DNA from: Nocardioides caldifontis
GTDB taxonomy: Bacteria > Actinomycetota > Actinomycetes > Propionibacteriales > Nocardioidaceae
Assembly (NCBI RefSeq): GCF_008087345.1
Contig: NZ_VHIB01000001.1
Location: forward strand, 806,001-870,000
Direction of reading: 5' to 3'
DNA length: 64,000 nt
Both the position numbers and the translations under genes were made by a program. Of the stretch, positions 35,642-44,047 are shown one piece after another. The notes under the pieces are model-generated. The model saw nothing but the letters and a program-made list of their open reading frames with translations. It made no database searches and was not told the origin of the DNA. Every line of letters starts with the position of its first letter. The first letter of the stretch is position 1.

Positions 35642-35980
35642 CGGGACCGCGCCCGGCTCCTCGGGGATCCGGAAGCGGCCGGAATTACATTATTGGCATT
35701 CGACGAAATGCGGGCGGGGCTCGAGGAAGGGCTAGCCCCATGTGACCAGGGACGGTCCCGAATCGCCCGTCCCAGGCACCTCACAAGTCACACCAGTGTC
35801 GTTTCTGGGCCGTTCCGTGTCCGATTCGTCCCGTTTGGTCCCCGTATGGATATTCGGGGTAGTCCGGAATGACTAAATGCATTTCCTCCCTCCGTACCTG
35901 TGCGCAAACGGTTGACCTCTTTACTGTTGGAGCCCTGGGAGAGCGACTCCTCAGCCTGTTTGGGAGAGCAGGAAGCTGAG
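35642..35980. other. AT-richer intergenic region between divergent ponA2 and whiB4
   Basis: No gene is visible. The base composition is clearly less GC-rich than the surroundings from about 35680 to 35930. Visible elements are TTGACC (35912-35917), TACTGT (35922-35927), a CCCCG...CGGGG dyad near 35838-35857, and AGGAAG ahead of the whiB4 ATG. A long regulated leader for whiB4 is likely. Confidence 0.5.
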
Positions 35981-36298
35981 ATGGGAAACCACGAGATGAC
36001 GTGGAACGAAGACTGGGCGACCCTTGCCCAGTGCAAGCAGTCACGCCCCGACGACCTGTTCGTGCGCGGCGCGGCGCAGAACCGGGCCAAGTCGATGTGC
36101 GCCGGATGCCCCGTGAAGACCGAGTGCCTCGCCGAGGCGCTCGACAACCGGATCGAGTGGGGCGTGTGGGGCGGCATGACCGAGCGTGAGCGGCGCGCGG
36201 TCCTGCGGAAGCGTCCGAACGTCACCTCGTGGCGTCGGCTGCTCGAGGCGGCCCAGGCCGAGGCGCTCGGCCGGCCGCAGGCGGCGCACTCCGCCTGA
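35981..36298 (+). CDS. whiB4: WhiB-family iron-sulfur regulator (WhiB4)
   Basis: The 105-residue protein has the four [4Fe-4S] cysteines C18, C40, C43 and C49 (MCAGCPVKTEC) and the G-V-W-G-G turn followed by a basic helix (WGVWGGMTERERRAVLRK). DDLFVRGAAQ before the second Cys is characteristic of WhiB4. Position next to ponA2 supports the assignment. WhiB4 is redox-sensitive in mycobacteria. ATG 35981 has AGGAAG upstream; a GTG at 35900 is possible but less likely. Confidence 0.9.
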   Translation: MGNHEMTWNEDWATLAQCKQSRPDDLFVRGAAQNRAKSMCAGCPVKTECLAEALDNRIEWGVWGGMTERERRAVLRKRPNVTSWRRLLEAAQAEALGRPQAAHSA

Positions 36299-36385
36299 CC
36301 CCCCACCAGGCGGTGGGGAAGCCGCCTGATGAGGAAACGACCTCCGCTTCGGGGCGGTTGCCGGTCGACCGGGCTTCGGGAGAGC

Positions 36386-37576
36386 TCAGCCGGCCAGCAG
36401 CCGCCCCACCTCGCGGAGCCCGTCGAGGTCGTGGACGTCGGTCGACAACGCCGGCACCACCACGGTCGGCACCCGTGGGTGGGCCGCCTGGAACCGCTGC
36501 TGCATCCGCTGCTCGCGGTCGACCCGGCGGGCCCGGTCGGCATGGAGCCGCAGCAACCCCGCCGTCGTACGGCTGCCGTCCTGGTCGCCGTCGCCGGACG
36601 CCGGCTCCAGCCGCTCGGCCGCCGCGACGGCCTGCTCGGCCGAGAGGCCGTCCAGCGCGGGGGTGGCCCGGTTGACGACGAGCCCGGCGAGCGGCATGCG
36701 GTCGGCGTCGAGCCGCTCCACGAAGTACGCCGCCTCGCGGAGCGCGTCCGCCTCGGGGGCCGCGACGACCAGGAACGCCGTCTCCTTGGTCTGCAGCAGC
36801 TCGTAGGTCTGCTGCGCACGGTTGCGGAACCCGCCGAAGAGGGTGTCGAACGCGGCCACGAACATCTGCAGGTCCTTGAGCACCTGGGCGCCGACGACCT
36901 TGGCCATCGTGTTCGTGACGACGCCGACCCCCGCGGTCATCAGCCGCGCGGGCCCCTTCGCCGGCGCGAGCACCAGCCGGATGAACCGGCCGTCGAGGAA
37001 CCCCGACAGCCGCTCGGGGGCGTCGAGGAAGTCCAGCGCCGACCGGGCGGGCGGGGTGTCGACGACGATCAGGTCCCACCGGCCGCTCTTCCGGGCGTCC
37101 TGGCGGAGCTGGCCGAGCTTCTCCATCGCCATGTACTCCTGCGTGCCCGCGAACGAGCTCGACAGGGTCACGTAGAACGGGTTGCTCAGGATCGCCTGCG
37201 CCTTCTCGGGGCTCGCCTGCGCCTCGACCACCTCGTCGAAGGTGCGCTTCATGTCGAGCATCATCGCGTCGAGCGAGCCGCCGGCGGAGCCGACGACCCC
37301 GGGCACCGGCCGGGGCACGTTGTCGAGCCTCTCGATCCCCATCGATTGCGCGAGCCGGCGGGCCGGGTCGATGGTCAGCACCACGACCTTCCGCCCGCGC
37401 TCGGCGGCCCGCAACGCGAGGGCGGCCGAGGTGGTCGTCTTGCCGACGCCGCCGGAGCCGCAGCAGACGACCACGTGGGTGCTCGGGTCGTCGAGGAGGG
37501 CGTCGACGTCGAGGTGGGGGGAGGTGCCGAGCCGGGAGGCCAGCGGTCCGACGCGGGGTTTCGTCCGGGTGCTCAT
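36386..37576 (-). CDS. ArsA/Get3-like anion-transporting ATPase (Rv3680 type)
   Basis: The 396-residue protein has the deviant Walker A GSGGVGKTTT near residue 42, switch I-like TIDPARRLAQSMG, and switch II VVDTPPARSALDF. The pair of ArsA-like ATPases beside whiB4 is conserved in actinobacteria; in mycobacteria the pair (BagA/BagB) forms a complex, which I recall and cannot check here. There is no arsenite-binding Cys set. ATG 37576 is used; GTG 37585 overlapping the upstream stop is an alternative. Confidence 0.9.
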   Translation of the reverse strand: MSTRTKPRVGPLASRLGTSPHLDVDALLDDPSTHVVVCCGSGGVGKTTTSAALALRAAERGRKVVVLTIDPARRLAQSMGIERLDNVPRPVPGVVGSAGGSLDAMMLDMKRTFDEVVEAQASPEKAQAILSNPFYVTLSSSFAGTQEYMAMEKLGQLRQDARKSGRWDLIVVDTPPARSALDFLDAPERLSGFLDGRFIRLVLAPAKGPARLMTAGVGVVTNTMAKVVGAQVLKDLQMFVAAFDTLFGGFRNRAQQTYELLQTKETAFLVVAAPEADALREAAYFVERLDADRMPLAGLVVNRATPALDGLSAEQAVAAAERLEPASGDGDQDGSRTTAGLLRLHADRARRVDREQRMQQRFQAAHPRVPTVVVPALSTDVHDLDGLREVGRLLAG

Positions 37577-37581
37577 CGGCG

Positions 37582-38598
37582 TCACGCCATCCCTAGGTCG
37601 CGGAGGTCGGCGGCGAGCTCGTAGAGCCCGCCGAGGTCGATGCCGTCGGGCAGCCGGGTCAGCTCGTACGTCGGCACCTCGAGGGCCGCGATCCGCTCGC
37701 GCTGCTCGTCCTCCAGCCTCCGGCGCTCGGCGTGCGACCGGGCCTCCTCGAGCAGCCCCTCGAGGAGCTCGGGGGTGACGTCGACGCCGACCTTGGCGAG
37801 GTCCTCCTCGATCTGCGCACGGGGCAGCAGCCCGGCGATGGCGGCGTCGCGCGCCTCGTCGTCGAGCGCCTTGGGGCGGGTCAGGTTGACGACCACGCCG
37901 CCCACCCGCAGCCCGCTGGCCCGCAGCTCGGCGATGCCGTCCGCGGTCTCCTGGACGGGCATGTCCTCGAGGACCGTCACCAGGTGGACCGCGGTGCGCC
38001 GGGACTTGAGCAGCCCCATCACGCGCTCGGTCTGCCCCCGCACGGTCCCCACCCGTGCCAGGTCCCCGAACTCCCCGTTGACGTTGAGGAACTGGGCGAT
38101 CCGGCCGGTCGGCGGGGCGTCGAGCACCACGGCGTCGTACCGGCGGGCCTTCTTGTTCCGCGAGTTCCGCTCGACGGCCTCGTAGACCTTGCCGGTCAGC
38201 AGCACGTCGCGCAGCCCTGGCGCGATCGTGGTGGCGAAGTCGATGACGCCGAACCGGTCGAGGGCGCGGCTGGTGCGGCCGCCGAGCCGGTAGTAGAGCT
38301 GGAGGTACTCCACCATCGCGGACTCGGCGTCGATCGCGAGCGCGTAGACGTCGCCGCCGTCCTCGTCGCCCTGGGCCGGCCCCTGGGCGATCCTCCGCTC
38401 CTCGTAGGGGAGCGGGGGCACGTCGAAGAGCTGGGCGATCCCCTGCCGGCCCTCGACCTCGCAGAGCAGGACCTTCTTGCCCTTCGAGGCCAGCGCCAGG
38501 GCCAGCGCGGCGGCGACCGTGGTCTTGCCGGTGCCGCCCTTGCCGGTGACCACGTGCAGCGCCACGCCCGGCCAGTCGGGCTTCCTGTCCTCGCTCAC
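37582..38598 (-). CDS. ArsA/Get3-like anion-transporting ATPase (Rv3679 type)
   Basis: The 338-residue partner of the gene downstream. Walker A is VTGKGGTGKTTVAAAL near residue 18. VLLCEVEGRQGIAQLFDVPP corresponds to switch I, and VVLDAPPTGRIAQFLNV to switch II. The C terminus ends in a helix (GGLYELAADLRDLGMA). It lies first in the two-gene operon, with a few bases or an overlap between the genes. Confidence 0.9.
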   Translation of the reverse strand: MSEDRKPDWPGVALHVVTGKGGTGKTTVAAALALALASKGKKVLLCEVEGRQGIAQLFDVPPLPYEERRIAQGPAQGDEDGGDVYALAIDAESAMVEYLQLYYRLGGRTSRALDRFGVIDFATTIAPGLRDVLLTGKVYEAVERNSRNKKARRYDAVVLDAPPTGRIAQFLNVNGEFGDLARVGTVRGQTERVMGLLKSRRTAVHLVTVLEDMPVQETADGIAELRASGLRVGGVVVNLTRPKALDDEARDAAIAGLLPRAQIEEDLAKVGVDVTPELLEGLLEEARSHAERRRLEDEQRERIAALEVPTYELTRLPDGIDLGGLYELAADLRDLGMA

Positions 38599-38601
38599 GA
38601 C

Positions 38602-39369
38602 CTACAACGTAGCCGGGCCCCGGACCGCCGCGACGACCTCCGTCCACGCCCGCGTCCCGGGGGTCATCAGCGCGAAGTGGTCGACGTCCTCGAGGACCCG
38701 CAGCCCGACGTGCGGGAGCGCCTCGGTCCAGCGGCTGTTGCCGATCGGCACCTGCACGTCGGCGGTGCCGTGCAGGACCACGACCTCCGTGCCGGGGTCG
38801 GTCCCCAGCCGGGTCGCGGGGTCGGCGGCGGCGTACGCGTCCGGCACCTCGTCCGGGCTCCCGCCCAGCAGGTCCCGGACCGCGCCGTCGTCGAGGTCGC
38901 GCTCGAAGGCGTCGCGCAGGTCGCCGACCGGGGCGAGGGCGACGACCCGGTCCAGCGGCACCCCCTCGGCGGCCAGCCACAGCGCCAGGTGGCCGCCGGC
39001 CGAGTGGCCCACGGCGTACGTCGTTCCCGGGACCGGCAGCCCCAGGCCGGTCAGGAGCTCGGGGAGCATGCGGGCCGCGCGGCGGACGTCGTCACCGGTG
39101 GTCGGCCAGCCGCCCGCGCGGTCGCCGGTGGCGCCGGTGCGGCGGTACTCCGGGGTGGCGACGAGGAACCCCTCCCGGCGCAGCGCGTCGGCCGCGGGGC
39201 GGGTGTGGGTGCGGTCGTACTCGCTCCGCCAGAACCCGCCGTGCACCAGCAGGACCGTGCCCACCGGCTCCCCGGAGGGCAGGTGGAGGTCGATCAGGCC
39301 GTCGGGGTGGTCGGCGTAGCGGACGACGGCGTCGGGCAGCGGGTCGGTCCGTTCCAGGGGCGGGGTCAC
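38602..39369 (-). CDS. Alpha/beta hydrolase (esterase-lipase type)
   Basis: The 255-residue protein has VLLVHGGFWRSEYDR (HGGFW oxyanion motif of hormone-sensitive-lipase relatives), the nucleophile GHSAGGHLALW, Asp in VLHGTADVQVP, and His in VDHFALM. GTG 39369 opens the domain. It ends 3 nt before the start of the ATPase pair, so it probably leads that operon. Confidence 0.86.
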   Translation of the reverse strand: MTPPLERTDPLPDAVVRYADHPDGLIDLHLPSGEPVGTVLLVHGGFWRSEYDRTHTRPAADALRREGFLVATPEYRRTGATGDRAGGWPTTGDDVRRAARMLPELLTGLGLPVPGTTYAVGHSAGGHLALWLAAEGVPLDRVVALAPVGDLRDAFERDLDDGAVRDLLGGSPDEVPDAYAAADPATRLGTDPGTEVVVLHGTADVQVPIGNSRWTEALPHVGLRVLEDVDHFALMTPGTRAWTEVVAAVRGPATL

Positions 39370-39408
39370 GGGGCCAGTCTCCCCTCGGGCCCTGTCGGCC
39401 GGTTGGCC

Positions 39409-39414
39409 TAGAGT
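39409..39414 (+). promoter_or_regulatory. -10 hexamer of a leaderless promoter for the DUF4177/ridA/NUDIX/MBL operon
   Basis: TAGAGT lies 6 nt before ATG 39421. Confidence 0.5.
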
Positions 39415-39420
39415 CGCGCC

Positions 39421-39579
39421 ATGACGAAGTGGGAGTACGTGACCGTGCCGGTGCTGGTCCACGCGACCAAGCAGATCCTCGACAACTGGGGGGAGGACGG
39501 CTGGGAGCTGGTGCAGGTCGTCCCGGGCATGAATCCGGAGAACCTGGTCGCCTACATGAAGCGGCCGAAGCAGTCATGA
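39421..39579 (+). CDS. DUF4177-like small protein (Rv3678A type)
   Basis: A 52-residue gene opening MTKWEYVTVPVLVHATKQIL, then NWGEDGWELVQVVPG, typical of DUF4177. A counterpart stands at the same place before ridA in mycobacteria. The ATG follows a -10 hexamer by 6 nt. Its stop overlaps the ridA start (ATGA). Function unknown. Confidence 0.85.
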   Translation: MTKWEYVTVPVLVHATKQILDNWGEDGWELVQVVPGMNPENLVAYMKRPKQS

Positions 39580-40034
39580 GCACCCCGGAGGAGCGGCTCG
39601 CCGCGCTGGGGCTCGAGGTGCCGGAGGTCGCGGCGCCGGTCGCCGCCTACGTGCCGGCGGTGCGCTCGGGCAGCTACGTGTACACCTCCGGGCAGCTGCC
39701 GTTCCGCGCCGGCGAGCTCATGGCCGCCGGCAAGGTCGGCGGTGCGGTCACCGCGGAGGAGGCGTTCGGCTGCGCGCAGCAGTGCGTGCTCAACGCCCTC
39801 GCCGCGATCCGCACCCAGGTGCCGCTCGAGCAGGTGCGCCAGGTCGTGAAGGTCACCGCGTACGTCGCGTCGGTCCCGGACTTCACCGGCCAGCCCGCCG
39901 TCGCCAACGGCGCCTCGGAGCTGCTCGGTGAAGTGTTCGGCGACGCCGGGCGCCACGCACGGGCCGCCGTCGGCGTGCCGGTGCTGCCGCTCGACGCCCC
40001 GGTCGAGGTGGAGATGATCGTGGAGGTCGGCTGA
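39576..40034 (+). CDS. RidA-family protein (YjgF, Rv3678c type)
   Basis: The 152-residue protein has VRSGSYVYTSGQLPF near residue 24, a VVKVTAYVASVPDF block, and the C-terminal VEVEMIVEVG end. It belongs to the actinobacterial YjgF group. The catalytic Arg of canonical RidA is absent from the final strands, so imine hydrolysis is unproven. ATG 39576 overlaps the preceding stop. Confidence 0.9.
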   Translation: MSTPEERLAALGLEVPEVAAPVAAYVPAVRSGSYVYTSGQLPFRAGELMAAGKVGGAVTAEEAFGCAQQCVLNALAAIRTQVPLEQVRQVVKVTAYVASVPDFTGQPAVANGASELLGEVFGDAGRHARAAVGVPVLPLDAPVEVEMIVEVG

Positions 40035-40922
40035 GTGGATCCGACGGTCCGCCAGCTCCCCGACCACCTCGTGGAGCAGGCCCGGGCGTTCGCCGACGGC
40101 ACGCGGCAGCCGGTCGAGCCGAAGGACGCCAGCACGGTCGTGCTCGTCCGCGACGGTGACGGGCTCCCGGGAGGGCTCGAGCTCTACCTCCTCCGCCGCA
40201 CGACCGGGATGGCCTTCGCCGGCGGGTTCTGCGTCTTCCCCGGTGGCGGCGTGGACCCCCGCGACTTCGACCACGACGTCGCGTGGGTCGGCCCATCGCC
40301 CGCGGAGTGGGCCGCGCTGCTCGACACCTCCGAGTCGCACGCGCGTGCGCTGGTCTGCGCCGCGGTCCGGGAGACCTTCGAGGAATCCGGCGTGCTGCTC
40401 GCGGGGCCGACCGCGGACACCGTCGTCGACGACACCACCGGTGAGGACTGGGAGACCGACCGGCGGCGGATGGAGGCCCGCGACCTGTCGCTGACCGACT
40501 TCCTCGACCGGCGTGGGCTGAGCCTGCGCACCGACCTGCTCGCCTGGTGGGGCTCATGGGTCACGCCGGTGTTCGAGCCGAGGCGCTACGACACCCGCTT
40601 CTTCGTGGCGCAGCTCCCCGCGGGCCAGGTGACCCGTGACGTCTCCACCGAGTCCGACCACGTGGTCTGGATGCCGGTCCGCGAGATCCTGGAGGCCGTC
40701 GACGCCGGGCGGCTGGCGATGCTGCCGCCGACGTACGCCACCTGCCTGGAGCTCTTCGAGTTCACCTCGACCACGGACGCGCTGGCCTCGGCCGACGGTC
40801 GCGACCGCAGCCCGATCCGGCCCGAGATGCAGGTCGACGAGGCCGGCGGCTACCTCGAGCTGCCCGAGCGGCTGGTCGCCCTCGGCGAGCGGGTCGCGGC
40901 GATGAAGGCCGCCGGCCGGTGA
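40035..40922 (+). CDS. NUDIX hydrolase with a split NUDIX box
   Basis: The 295-residue protein has FPGGGVDPRDFDH and, about 40 residues later, AAVRETFEESGVLL. The G-x5-E and R-E-x-x-E-E-x-G halves are separated by an insertion, as in NUDT19-type enzymes (acyl-CoA diphosphatases). MAFAGGFCVFPGG and VTPVFEPRRYDTRFFVA are further family blocks. GTG 40035 immediately follows the ridA stop. Confidence 0.85.
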   Translation: MDPTVRQLPDHLVEQARAFADGTRQPVEPKDASTVVLVRDGDGLPGGLELYLLRRTTGMAFAGGFCVFPGGGVDPRDFDHDVAWVGPSPAEWAALLDTSESHARALVCAAVRETFEESGVLLAGPTADTVVDDTTGEDWETDRRRMEARDLSLTDFLDRRGLSLRTDLLAWWGSWVTPVFEPRRYDTRFFVAQLPAGQVTRDVSTESDHVVWMPVREILEAVDAGRLAMLPPTYATCLELFEFTSTTDALASADGRDRSPIRPEMQVDEAGGYLELPERLVALGERVAAMKAAGR

Positions 40923-41695
40923 GCTGGGCCGGCGGCTCCTTCGGGCAGCGGGCGCAGTGCGTCCTGGCGCCGAACCCCGGGATCATGACGCTCGACGGCA
41001 CCAACACCTGGGTGCTCCGCGAGCCGGGCGCGCGCCGGTCGGTCGTCGTCGACCCCGGGCCCCTGGACGAGGCGCACCTCGCCGCGGTGGCGTCGGTCGC
41101 GGGCGAAGTCGGGGTGGTGCTGCTGACCCACGGCCACGCCGACCACTCCGAGGGAGCGCGCAATTTCGCCGAACGGGTCGGCTGCGGCGTCCGGGCGCTC
41201 GACCCGACCCACCGCTACGGCGGCGAGGGGCTCCACGACGGTGACGTGGTCGCCGTCGACGGGCTCGAGGTGCACGTCGTCGGCACCCCCGGCCACACCG
41301 CCGACTCGCTGTCGTTCCTGCTCCCCGCCGAGGCCGCGGTGCTGACCGGTGACACGGTGCTCGGCCGCGGCACGACGGTCGTGGCGCACCCCGACGGCAA
41401 GCTCGGCGCCTACCTCGATTCCCTCCAGCGGCTCCACGCGCTGGCCGAGGCGCAGGAGGCCCAGGCCGTCTGGCCGGGCCACGGGCCGGTCATCGACGAC
41501 GCGCTCGCGGTGCTCGACTTCTACCTCGCCCACCGGCAGGAGCGGCTCGAGCAGGTCCGCGAGGCGCTGCGCGTCCTGGGTGAGGAGGCGTCACCGCGGC
41601 AGGTCGTCGAGCACGTGTACGTCGACGTGGACCCGGTTCTCTGGGGAGCGGCGGAGCTGTCGGTCCGCGCCCAGCTGGAGCACCTCCGGGGCTGA
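40919..41695 (+). CDS. MBL-fold metallo-hydrolase (Rv3677c type)
   Basis: The 258-residue protein has the zinc motif LTHGHADHSEGA (H-x-H-x-D-H), VVGTPGHTADSLSF, AVLTGDTVLG and WPGHGPVIDD. It resembles the LACTB2/glyoxalase II-like group, which includes nucleases and thioesterases. The C-terminal winged-helix-like segment (LRVLGEEASPRQVVEHVY) fits LACTB2. It overlaps the NUDIX gene by 4 nt. The operon ends here and converges on crp. Confidence 0.9.
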   Translation: MSWAGGSFGQRAQCVLAPNPGIMTLDGTNTWVLREPGARRSVVVDPGPLDEAHLAAVASVAGEVGVVLLTHGHADHSEGARNFAERVGCGVRALDPTHRYGGEGLHDGDVVAVDGLEVHVVGTPGHTADSLSFLLPAEAAVLTGDTVLGRGTTVVAHPDGKLGAYLDSLQRLHALAEAQEAQAVWPGHGPVIDDALAVLDFYLAHRQERLEQVREALRVLGEEASPRQVVEHVYVDVDPVLWGAAELSVRAQLEHLRG

Positions 41696-41701
41696 CGAAT
41701 T

Positions 41702-41779
41702 CCCATGGTGCCCTGGGAAACCGTTCCTTCCCATGGGCCACGGTCGATGGGGAGCACCAGCAACCCAGGGCACCCTGGG
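41702..41779. terminator. Two similar dyads between convergent genes
   Basis: CCCATGG-TG-CCCTGGG (41702-41717, one mismatch) and CCCAGGG-CA-CCCTGGG (41764-41779, perfect) occupy the gap between the MBL gene and crp. They probably end transcription from both sides; the duplicated sequence is unusual. Confidence 0.45.
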
Positions 41780-41796
41780 AAAGCGACCCCCGGGCG

Positions 41797-42474
41797 TCAG
41801 CGGGCCCGGCGGGCCAGCCTCTCGATGTCCATGAGCACGACCGACCGCGGCTCGAGCCGGAGCCACCCGCGGGAGGCGAAGTCGGCGAGCGCCTTGTTCA
41901 CCGTCTCGCGTGACGCCCCGACGAGCTGGGCGAGCTCCTCCTGGGTGAGGTCGTGGTGGACGTGCACGCCGTCGTCGGCGGTGCGGCCGAACCGGTCGGC
42001 GAGGTCGAGCAGCGCCTTGGCGACACGGCCCGGGACGTCGGAGAAGACCAGGTCGGCGACGACGTCGTTGGCGCGGCGGAGCCGCGAGGCGAGCTGGGAC
42101 AGCAGCCCGTTGGCGACGCCCGGGCGGCCCTCGAGCCACTTGAGCAGGTCGTCGTGGGAGAGGGAGAAGAAGGAGGTGTCGGTGACCGCGGTGACCGTCG
42201 CCGAGCGCGGGCCGGGGTCGAACAGGGAGAGCTCGCCGAACATCTGGCCCGGCCCGAGGATCGCGAGCAGGTTCTCGCGGCCGTCGGCGGAGGTGCGGCC
42301 GAGCTTCACCTTGCCGTCGGCGACGATGTACAGCTTGTCGCCCGAGTCGCCCTCGTGGAACAGCACCTCGCCGCGACGCAGCTTGACGGTGCTCATCGAC
42401 GAGCGGAGCGCAGCAGCGGCCTCGTCGTCGAGCGCGCTGAAGAGCGGTGCTTGGCGCAGCACGTCGGTGTCCAC
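41797..42474 (-). CDS. crp: Crp/Fnr-family global regulator
   Basis: The 225-residue protein closely follows mycobacterial Crp (Rv3676). The cyclic-nucleotide domain has [20 protein letters not shown] with the FGELS and R-S-A phosphate-cassette features. The HTH near residues 165-205 reads [20 protein letters not shown]. It ends RLARRAR. GTG 42474 has GAGGAGG 5 nt before it. A TGTC-GAGT-GACA dyad at 42549-42560 in the crp-nth gap might be a self-regulation site, weakly. Confidence 0.94.
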   Translation of the reverse strand: MDTDVLRQAPLFSALDDEAAAALRSSMSTVKLRRGEVLFHEGDSGDKLYIVADGKVKLGRTSADGRENLLAILGPGQMFGELSLFDPGPRSATVTAVTDTSFFSLSHDDLLKWLEGRPGVANGLLSQLASRLRRANDVVADLVFSDVPGRVAKALLDLADRFGRTADDGVHVHHDLTQEELAQLVGASRETVNKALADFASRGWLRLEPRSVVLMDIERLARRAR

Positions 42475-42682
42475 GAAACCTCCTCGTCGTGCAGCCCGGT
42501 CGGCCCGGTGGGCTGCTGGGTACCCCTCCGATCTCCCCGACGGAGGTGTGTCGAGTGACATATTGCCCCATGCAGGTGAGCCCGAGACAATCGCCCGTCG
42601 TTTTGAGCGTCCCGCGAGGCCGCCGCAAGGTCGCACGCGCGCCTGGGCCGGTCAGCCGCGCCGGGCTGTCGGCGGCCCCTCG

Positions 42683-42688
42683 TACCCT
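42683..42688 (+). promoter_or_regulatory. -10 hexamer of a leaderless promoter for nth
   Basis: TACCCT lies 6 nt before GTG 42695. Confidence 0.5.
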
Positions 42689-42694
42689 GGCTGC

Positions 42695-43441
42695 GTGCCC
42701 GCCACCACCGCTTCCGAGCCGCCCGAGCCGCCCGAGCCGGCCGCGCTGCCCGACCGCCGCAGCCTGGTCCGCCGGGCCCGCAAGATCGACCGGGTGCTGG
42801 CGGAGACCTACCCCGACGCGCGCACCGAGCTCGACTTCCGCACGCCGTTCGAGCTGCTCGTCGCCACCGTCCTGAGCGCCCAGACCACCGACAAGCGGGT
42901 CAATACCGTCACCCCCGAGCTGTTCCGGCGCTACCCCGACGCCCAGGCGCTCGCGTCGGCCGACCGGGAGGACGTCGAGCGGATCGTCCAGCCGACCGGG
43001 TTCTTCCGCGCCAAGACAGAGTCGATCCTCAAGCTCAGCCAGGCCCTCGTCGAGAGGTACGACGGCGAGGTCCCCGGCAAGCTCGAGGAGCTCGTCACCC
43101 TCCCCGGTGTCGGCCGCAAGACCGCCAACGTCGTGCTCGGCGACGCCTTCGGGATCCCCGGCATCACCGTCGACACCCACTTCGGCCGGCTCGCGCGACG
43201 GTTCGGCTGGACGACCGACAAGGACCCGGTCAAGGTCGAGCACGAGGTCGGCGCCTTGTTCCCGCGCAAGGACTGGACGCGGCTCAGCCACCACCTGATC
43301 TGGCACGGCCGGCGGGTCTGCCACGCCCGCAACCCCGCCTGCGGTGCCTGCACGGTCGCGCGCTGGTGCCCGTCGTACGGCGAGGGCCCGACCGACCCGG
43401 AGAAGGCGGCGAAGCTGGTCCGCACCGAGGGCCGCGCATGA
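42695..43441 (+). CDS. nth: Endonuclease III
   Basis: A base-excision-repair glycosylase/AP lyase for oxidised pyrimidines. The 248-residue protein has the helix-hairpin-helix [14 protein letters not shown] with catalytic Lys, the catalytic Asp in VDTHFGRLA, and the [4Fe-4S] motif C-x6-C-x2-C-x5-C in [17 protein letters not shown]. The Pro/Glu-rich N-terminal extension is typical of actinobacteria. The TlpA-like gene overlaps its stop (ATGA). Confidence 0.96.
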   Translation: MPATTASEPPEPPEPAALPDRRSLVRRARKIDRVLAETYPDARTELDFRTPFELLVATVLSAQTTDKRVNTVTPELFRRYPDAQALASADREDVERIVQPTGFFRAKTESILKLSQALVERYDGEVPGKLEELVTLPGVGRKTANVVLGDAFGIPGITVDTHFGRLARRFGWTTDKDPVKVEHEVGALFPRKDWTRLSHHLIWHGRRVCHARNPACGACTVARWCPSYGEGPTDPEKAAKLVRTEGRA

Positions 43442-44037
43442 GGCTGGCCGCCCTGCTGTGCGCCGCGGTCGTGCTGCTGACCGGATGCAGCGGCGGCCCG
43501 TCGATCACCGCCCCCGACCCGTCGACCGACGTCGCCGTCGACACCCCCGAGCTCCGGTCGATCCGCGAGAAGGCCGGCATCGAGGAGTGCCCGCGGCTCG
43601 GCGACGGCCCCGGCACCCCCGCGCTGCCCGACGTCACGCTGCCCTGCCTCGGCGGGGGCCCCGACGTGCAGCTGCAGCGGCTCGAGGGGCCCGCGGTCGT
43701 CGCGGTCTGGGCCCAGTGGTGCATGCCGTGCCGCAAGGAGCTGCCGTGGTACCAGCGGCTCCACGAGGGCGCCGGCGACCGGCTGACCGTCCTCGGGCTC
43801 GACTGGCAGGACCTGCAGCCGAAGGGGGCGCTGGAGCTCGCCGCTGCGCTCGGCGTGACCTTCCCGTCGGTGGCCGACGTGGACGCCGAGCTCGACGACG
43901 GGGCCCGCGGGCTGCCGTTGGTCTACTTCGTCTCCGGCGACGGCGTGGTCACGACGAAGCGGGGGCAGCTCGACGGCTACGACGACCTCGCCGACCTGGT
44001 GGCGCAGCACACCGGGGTCATGGTGCGTGCCGGATAG
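43438..44037 (+). CDS. TlpA/ResA-like thioredoxin-fold lipoprotein (Rv3673c type)
   Basis: The 199-residue protein has a lipoprotein signal peptide with lipobox LTGC (Cys17). The redox motif WCMPC lies near residue 98 in [18 protein letters not shown], and the cis-Pro loop is GLPLVYFV. A further Cys pair (EECPRL, LPCLGG) lies before the fold. It probably acts outside the membrane in thiol redox. The gene following has its promoter in this gene's stop region. Confidence 0.9.
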   Translation: MRLAALLCAAVVLLTGCSGGPSITAPDPSTDVAVDTPELRSIREKAGIEECPRLGDGPGTPALPDVTLPCLGGGPDVQLQRLEGPAVVAVWAQWCMPCRKELPWYQRLHEGAGDRLTVLGLDWQDLQPKGALELAAALGVTFPSVADVDAELDDGARGLPLVYFVSGDGVVTTKRGQLDGYDDLADLVAQHTGVMVRAG

Positions 44038-44040
44038 GCT
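44035..44040 (+). promoter_or_regulatory. -10 hexamer overlapping the TlpA-gene stop codon
   Basis: TAGGCT includes the TAG stop (44035-44037) of the TlpA-like gene and lies 7 nt before GTG 44048 of the NUDIX gene. It supports that start over ATG 44027. Confidence 0.45.
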
Positions 44041-44047
44041 GCCCTGC

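Noticed and set aside
37577-38980. Upstream extension of the first ArsA-like frame (to 864 codons)
   Set aside because: The extension is a shadow of the second ATPase gene in another frame. The true gene begins at the domain start near 37576.
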